From BRH-c25 sp012519325 (GTDB lineage: Bacteria > Bacillota > Clostridia > Lutisporales > Lutisporaceae), in the NCBI GenBank assembly GCA_050950645.1, contig JBMNHZ010000009.1, positions 62,001 to 126,000 of the forward strand: 64,000 nt of DNA, given 5' to 3'. Within the stretch, counting starts at the first letter, position 1. Every line of letters begins with the position of its first letter. Both the position numbers and the translations under genes were made by a program. Shown here in pieces: positions 61,518 through 64,000 of this stretch. The notes below the pieces were generated by a model. That model did no database searches and had not been told where the DNA came from. It was given only the letters and a program-made list of their open reading frames with translations.

Positions 61518-62426
61518 ATGCATATCAGAGGATGGTTGGTGTTTAACTTGGGTGAACAGATTTTTGATGCGGAATTCCTTAAAAAACTTGATACAATAGT
61601 CATAAACGTAAGAATGATGATGAATGCCGGTTCGGGAGGCAACAGGAAATCCAGGAGCAAGGGCAGCTCTGTGGAGTTTTCCGATTTCAGGGAGTACTCC
61701 CTGGGGGATGACTTCAGGCGTATAGACTGGAACGCCTACGGCAGGTTTGACAGGCTTTTTGTTAAGCTTTTCATGGAGGAACGGGAGGCAACGGTCAATA
61801 TTTTTGTTGACAGCAGCCGGTCCATGTATTTCGGTGAGCCTAAAAAATCCCTGTCAGCCTTGAAGCTTTCAGGAGTTATGGCTTATCTGGCATTGAACAA
61901 TCTGGACAGGGTGTGCCTGAACAGTCTGAACGGAACGCTGATTAAGCATACTCCCGCTTTGAACGGCAGGGGGATGTTCCGGAGATGCGTGGATTTTCTG
62001 GAGAATATGCAGTTTGACGGTATCACCGATCTGAATACCTGTATTAAGAAGAAGGAATTCAAGGGAAGCGGAGTCTCCGTTGTCCTTTCTGATTTTTTCA
62101 CCCCCGGAGGAATTGAGGATGCGGTAAAATATCTTTTGTACAAAAAGCAGGATGTAATTCTGGTTCATGTACTGGCACCTGAAGAACTGAACCCGGAAAT
62201 AGAAGGACAAATAAGGCTGCTGGACAGTGAAACCGGTGAAGCCAAGGATATATCAGTTACTCCGGCATTGCTCAAGCAATATGATAAAGAGCTGAATTTA
62301 TTTATAAATAAAATCAGGGAATTTTGCAGCAGGGTAGGAGCGACCTATGTACAGGTTTCTTCGGAAGAACCCATAGAAAAGATAGTTTTTGATGAATTTG
62401 CCAAGGCAGGTATTATTGGGAAGTGA
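61518..62426 (+). CDS. DUF58 protein (MoxR-associated)
   Basis: The 302-residue protein carries the DUF58 core 'FSDFREYSLGDDFRRIDWNA' and 'EREATVNIFVDSSRSMYFG'. The latter contains a MIDAS-like DSSRS metal motif of a von Willebrand-type fold. DUF58 proteins lie next to MoxR ATPases and are probably their substrates or partners. ATG 61518 has no clear ribosome site. TTG 61548, eleven codons later, follows GAGGATGG at long distance; the true start is uncertain. It ends five bases before the next start. Confidence 0.9.
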   Translation: MHIRGWLVFNLGEQIFDAEFLKKLDTIVINVRMMMNAGSGGNRKSRSKGSSVEFSDFREYSLGDDFRRIDWNAYGRFDRLFVKLFMEEREATVNIFVDSSRSMYFGEPKKSLSALKLSGVMAYLALNNLDRVCLNSLNGTLIKHTPALNGRGMFRRCVDFLENMQFDGITDLNTCIKKKEFKGSGVSVVLSDFFTPGGIEDAVKYLLYKKQDVILVHVLAPEELNPEIEGQIRLLDSETGEAKDISVTPALLKQYDKELNLFINKIREFCSRVGATYVQVSSEEPIEKIVFDEFAKAGIIGK

Positions 62427-62430
62427 TTTT

Positions 62431-64000
62431 ATGACGCTGTATTCACCTTGGGCATTATGGTTCTTATCATTCATGCCCCTTGTGGTGCTCATGTACATAT
62501 TAAAACAAAAATTCGAAGATAAGCAGGTTTCGAGTATTTATCTTTGGCAGCAGGCGCTGAAGGATATCGAAGTTAACACCCCATGGCAGAAGCTTAAGAA
62601 AAATCTGCTCCTCTTTTTGCAGCTTCTATCAATCCTTTTTTTGGTTTTTGCACTTTCGGATCCCTATCTGTATACCGCAGGAGGAATGCATTCCAACCTG
62701 GTAATTGTCATAGACAATACCGGAAGCATGAATGCAAGGTACGAGGGCGATACAAGGCTTAACAGGGCAAAGGGACTGGCAGAGGAAATGATAGAGCGTT
62801 CGGGAACAAGGACCAATATAACTCTTTTAACGGTGGGAAGGAGCCCAAAAGTTGAAATTGGAAAGACGACCGATAAAGGAGAAGCAATAAGAAAGCTGAC
62901 AGATATAAAGCCCGGCAATTCTTCAGGAAACATAAATGACAGTGTGAGCCTCGTAAGGGCAATAATTAAACAGTACGAGGGCAATAACAGCTATAAGGCT
63001 GTATTCTATACCGACAGCCCGGTGGACACTGAGGGCCTGAATGCTGAGGTGGTATCACTGGCATCAGATCTTCTAAATGCAAGTCTGGATTATATTTCAT
63101 ATTCCGATGATAATGGAAAGCTGACGGTTCTGGTGCGTGCAGCCAACAGGTCAAATACCCTCCTTAAGAGGGAAATATCCCTTTATGGAAATGATAAGGT
63201 GCTTGATATAAAGGATGTTGAAATACCTGCAGGGGAGACAATTACGGTTTATTTTGAGGAAATATACACCGATGCCCCTTATATATGGGCGGAGCTTACT
63301 GAGAAGGATGATCTGGTGCAAGACAATCAGGTATACGGTGTTTTGGAGCATACAAAACCAAGAAAAGTCTTACTGGTATCAGAGGGGAATGTTTTTTTGG
63401 AAAAGGCCTTGTCCAATATAGAAGGGCTGGAGCTTTACAAGACAAACCCAGATGAGGATTTATACGAAGGCTATGACCTTTATATTTTTGATTCGGCGGC
63501 ATCCTCTCAGCTGCCGGAATCAGGAAACATACTGCTGATAAATCCTTCTCCGGGCAATGGAATAATTGAAGCAGGGGCGGAGCTTGAAGGTGGAATTGCT
63601 GATATTGCAGCTCATTCCATTACAAAATATGTGGAAAATGCAAGCTTCACGGTTTCAAAGCTTAAGAAGCTGGAAGTACCTTTCTGGGCTGATGTGCTGA
63701 TAAATGTCGGGTCAAATGCGGCTGCCGTTTCGGGAGAGTACCGGGGCAGAAAAACGGCTGTTATTGGCTTTGACCTGCACAACAGCGACTTTCCTCTGAC
63801 TACGGAGTATCCCATTTTTTTATATAACCTGGTTTCATACCTTGTAGGTATTGATACAGGGGGAAGAACCTCATATGTATGCGGTGATGCAATAGATTTA
63901 AATCCGAATCCGGAGGTTTCGGAAGCTTTTGTGATAGCCCCTGATGGTATGGAATATAAGCTGGAATTGGCATATCCCATGCTGCCCTTCGACAAGACCG
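62431..64000 (+). CDS. BatA/VWA-domain membrane protein (partial, runs off the window)
   Basis: The frame is open for 523 codons to the window end. It starts 'LYSPWALWFLSFMPLVVLMY' (BatA N-terminal helix), has a second helix near 55-75 ('FLQLLSILFLVFALS'), then a VWA domain with the MIDAS variant 'VIDNTGSMNARYEG' (DxTGS) and 'KAVFYTDSPVD'. The remaining region includes 'KPRKVLLVSEGNVFLEKALS' and 'GRKTAVIGFDLHNSDFPLTT', seen in Bacteroides-aerotolerance-like VWA proteins. The start is four bases after the DUF58 stop. The C-terminus is missing. Confidence 0.9.
   Translation, partial: MTLYSPWALWFLSFMPLVVLMYILKQKFEDKQVSSIYLWQQALKDIEVNTPWQKLKKNLLLFLQLLSILFLVFALSDPYLYTAGGMHSNLVIVIDNTGSMNARYEGDTRLNRAKGLAEEMIERSGTRTNITLLTVGRSPKVEIGKTTDKGEAIRKLTDIKPGNSSGNINDSVSLVRAIIKQYEGNNSYKAVFYTDSPVDTEGLNAEVVSLASDLLNASLDYISYSDDNGKLTVLVRAANRSNTLLKREISLYGNDKVLDIKDVEIPAGETITVYFEEIYTDAPYIWAELTEKDDLVQDNQVYGVLEHTKPRKVLLVSEGNVFLEKALSNIEGLELYKTNPDEDLYEGYDLYIFDSAASSQLPESGNILLINPSPGNGIIEAGAELEGGIADIAAHSITKYVENASFTVSKLKKLEVPFWADVLINVGSNAAAVSGEYRGRKTAVIGFDLHNSDFPLTTEYPIFLYNLVSYLVGIDTGGRTSYVCGDAIDLNPNPEVSEAFVIAPDGMEYKLELAYPMLPFDKT

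Overview
The window reads as chromosome of an anaerobic, low-to-moderate G+C, endospore-forming Clostridia member. The evidence is tRNA-dependent T-box leaders on metG and tyrS, RNase M5, a YabE/3D-domain cell-wall protein, an S-layer (SLH) protein, strong AGGAGG ribosome sites with frequent GTG/TTG starts, and ISLre2, IS30, IS256 and IS3 family elements. A placement near Ruminiclostridium/Acetivibrio is my inference; no rRNA, tRNA or CRISPR array was seen.

Layout. (1) 1-3.8 kb: a partial gene, a secreted SLH protein, and a truncated gene joined to an IS3 remnant, an unidentified palindromic segment and an ISLre2 fragment. (2) 3.8-10.6 kb: a conserved housekeeping block, metG (T-box) - tatD - TatD-linked radical SAM - yabE-like - rnmV - rsmA, in the same order as B. 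subtilis metS-yabD-yabE-rnmV-ksgA. (3) 10.7-19 kb: an unusual Pro/Glu- and Asp-rich protein (possibly spore-related), rodA, argG-argH plus a divergent argC-like gene behind a promoter overlapped by an ARG-box-like palindrome, and a Na+/phosphate cotransporter. (4) 19-26.8 kb: a secreted phosphodiester glycosidase, a 218-bp imperfect palindrome, trmB, a dicarboxylate/glutamate symporter, an SH3-CAP lipoprotein, a UPF0316 protein and an EamA transporter.

(5) 26.8-38.3 kb is an insertion-sequence island: an intact ISLre2, a decayed ISLre2, two tandem IS30 elements separated by three copies of a 14-15-bp direct repeat, tyrS with its T-box, a decayed IS256, an EamA transporter, a small membrane protein and another intact ISLre2. 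(6) 38.4-54.6 kb: a lipoprotein glycoside hydrolase, two divergent and both frameshifted FAD oxidoreductases around a small gene, DUF116, a broken sensor-diguanylate cyclase, a Met/Arg/Asp-rich protein, yigZ, a second identical ISLre2 copy, an HD-GYP protein and rocB. A family of GGGACACGGGGACGT-type palindromic repeats recurs five times from 13.2 to 54.6 kb and sometimes runs into reading frames. (7) 54.6-64 kb: one tightly packed operon (large membrane protein - ABC ATPase - ABC permease - coiled-coil membrane protein - MoxR AAA+ ATPase - DUF58 - BatA/VWA protein) that runs off the end of the window.

Functionally the window combines translation and RNA maturation genes, arginine synthesis (argGH) and breakdown (rocB), envelope building (rodA, yabE, SLH, glycosidases), c-di-GMP turnover (GGDEF, HD-GYP) and a MoxR/VWA/ABC membrane system. 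I found no clear new defence or biosynthetic system. The most novel material is the palindromic repeats, the IS30 target-site repeats, the ArgC-like protein with a displaced cysteine, and the paired broken oxidoreductases.
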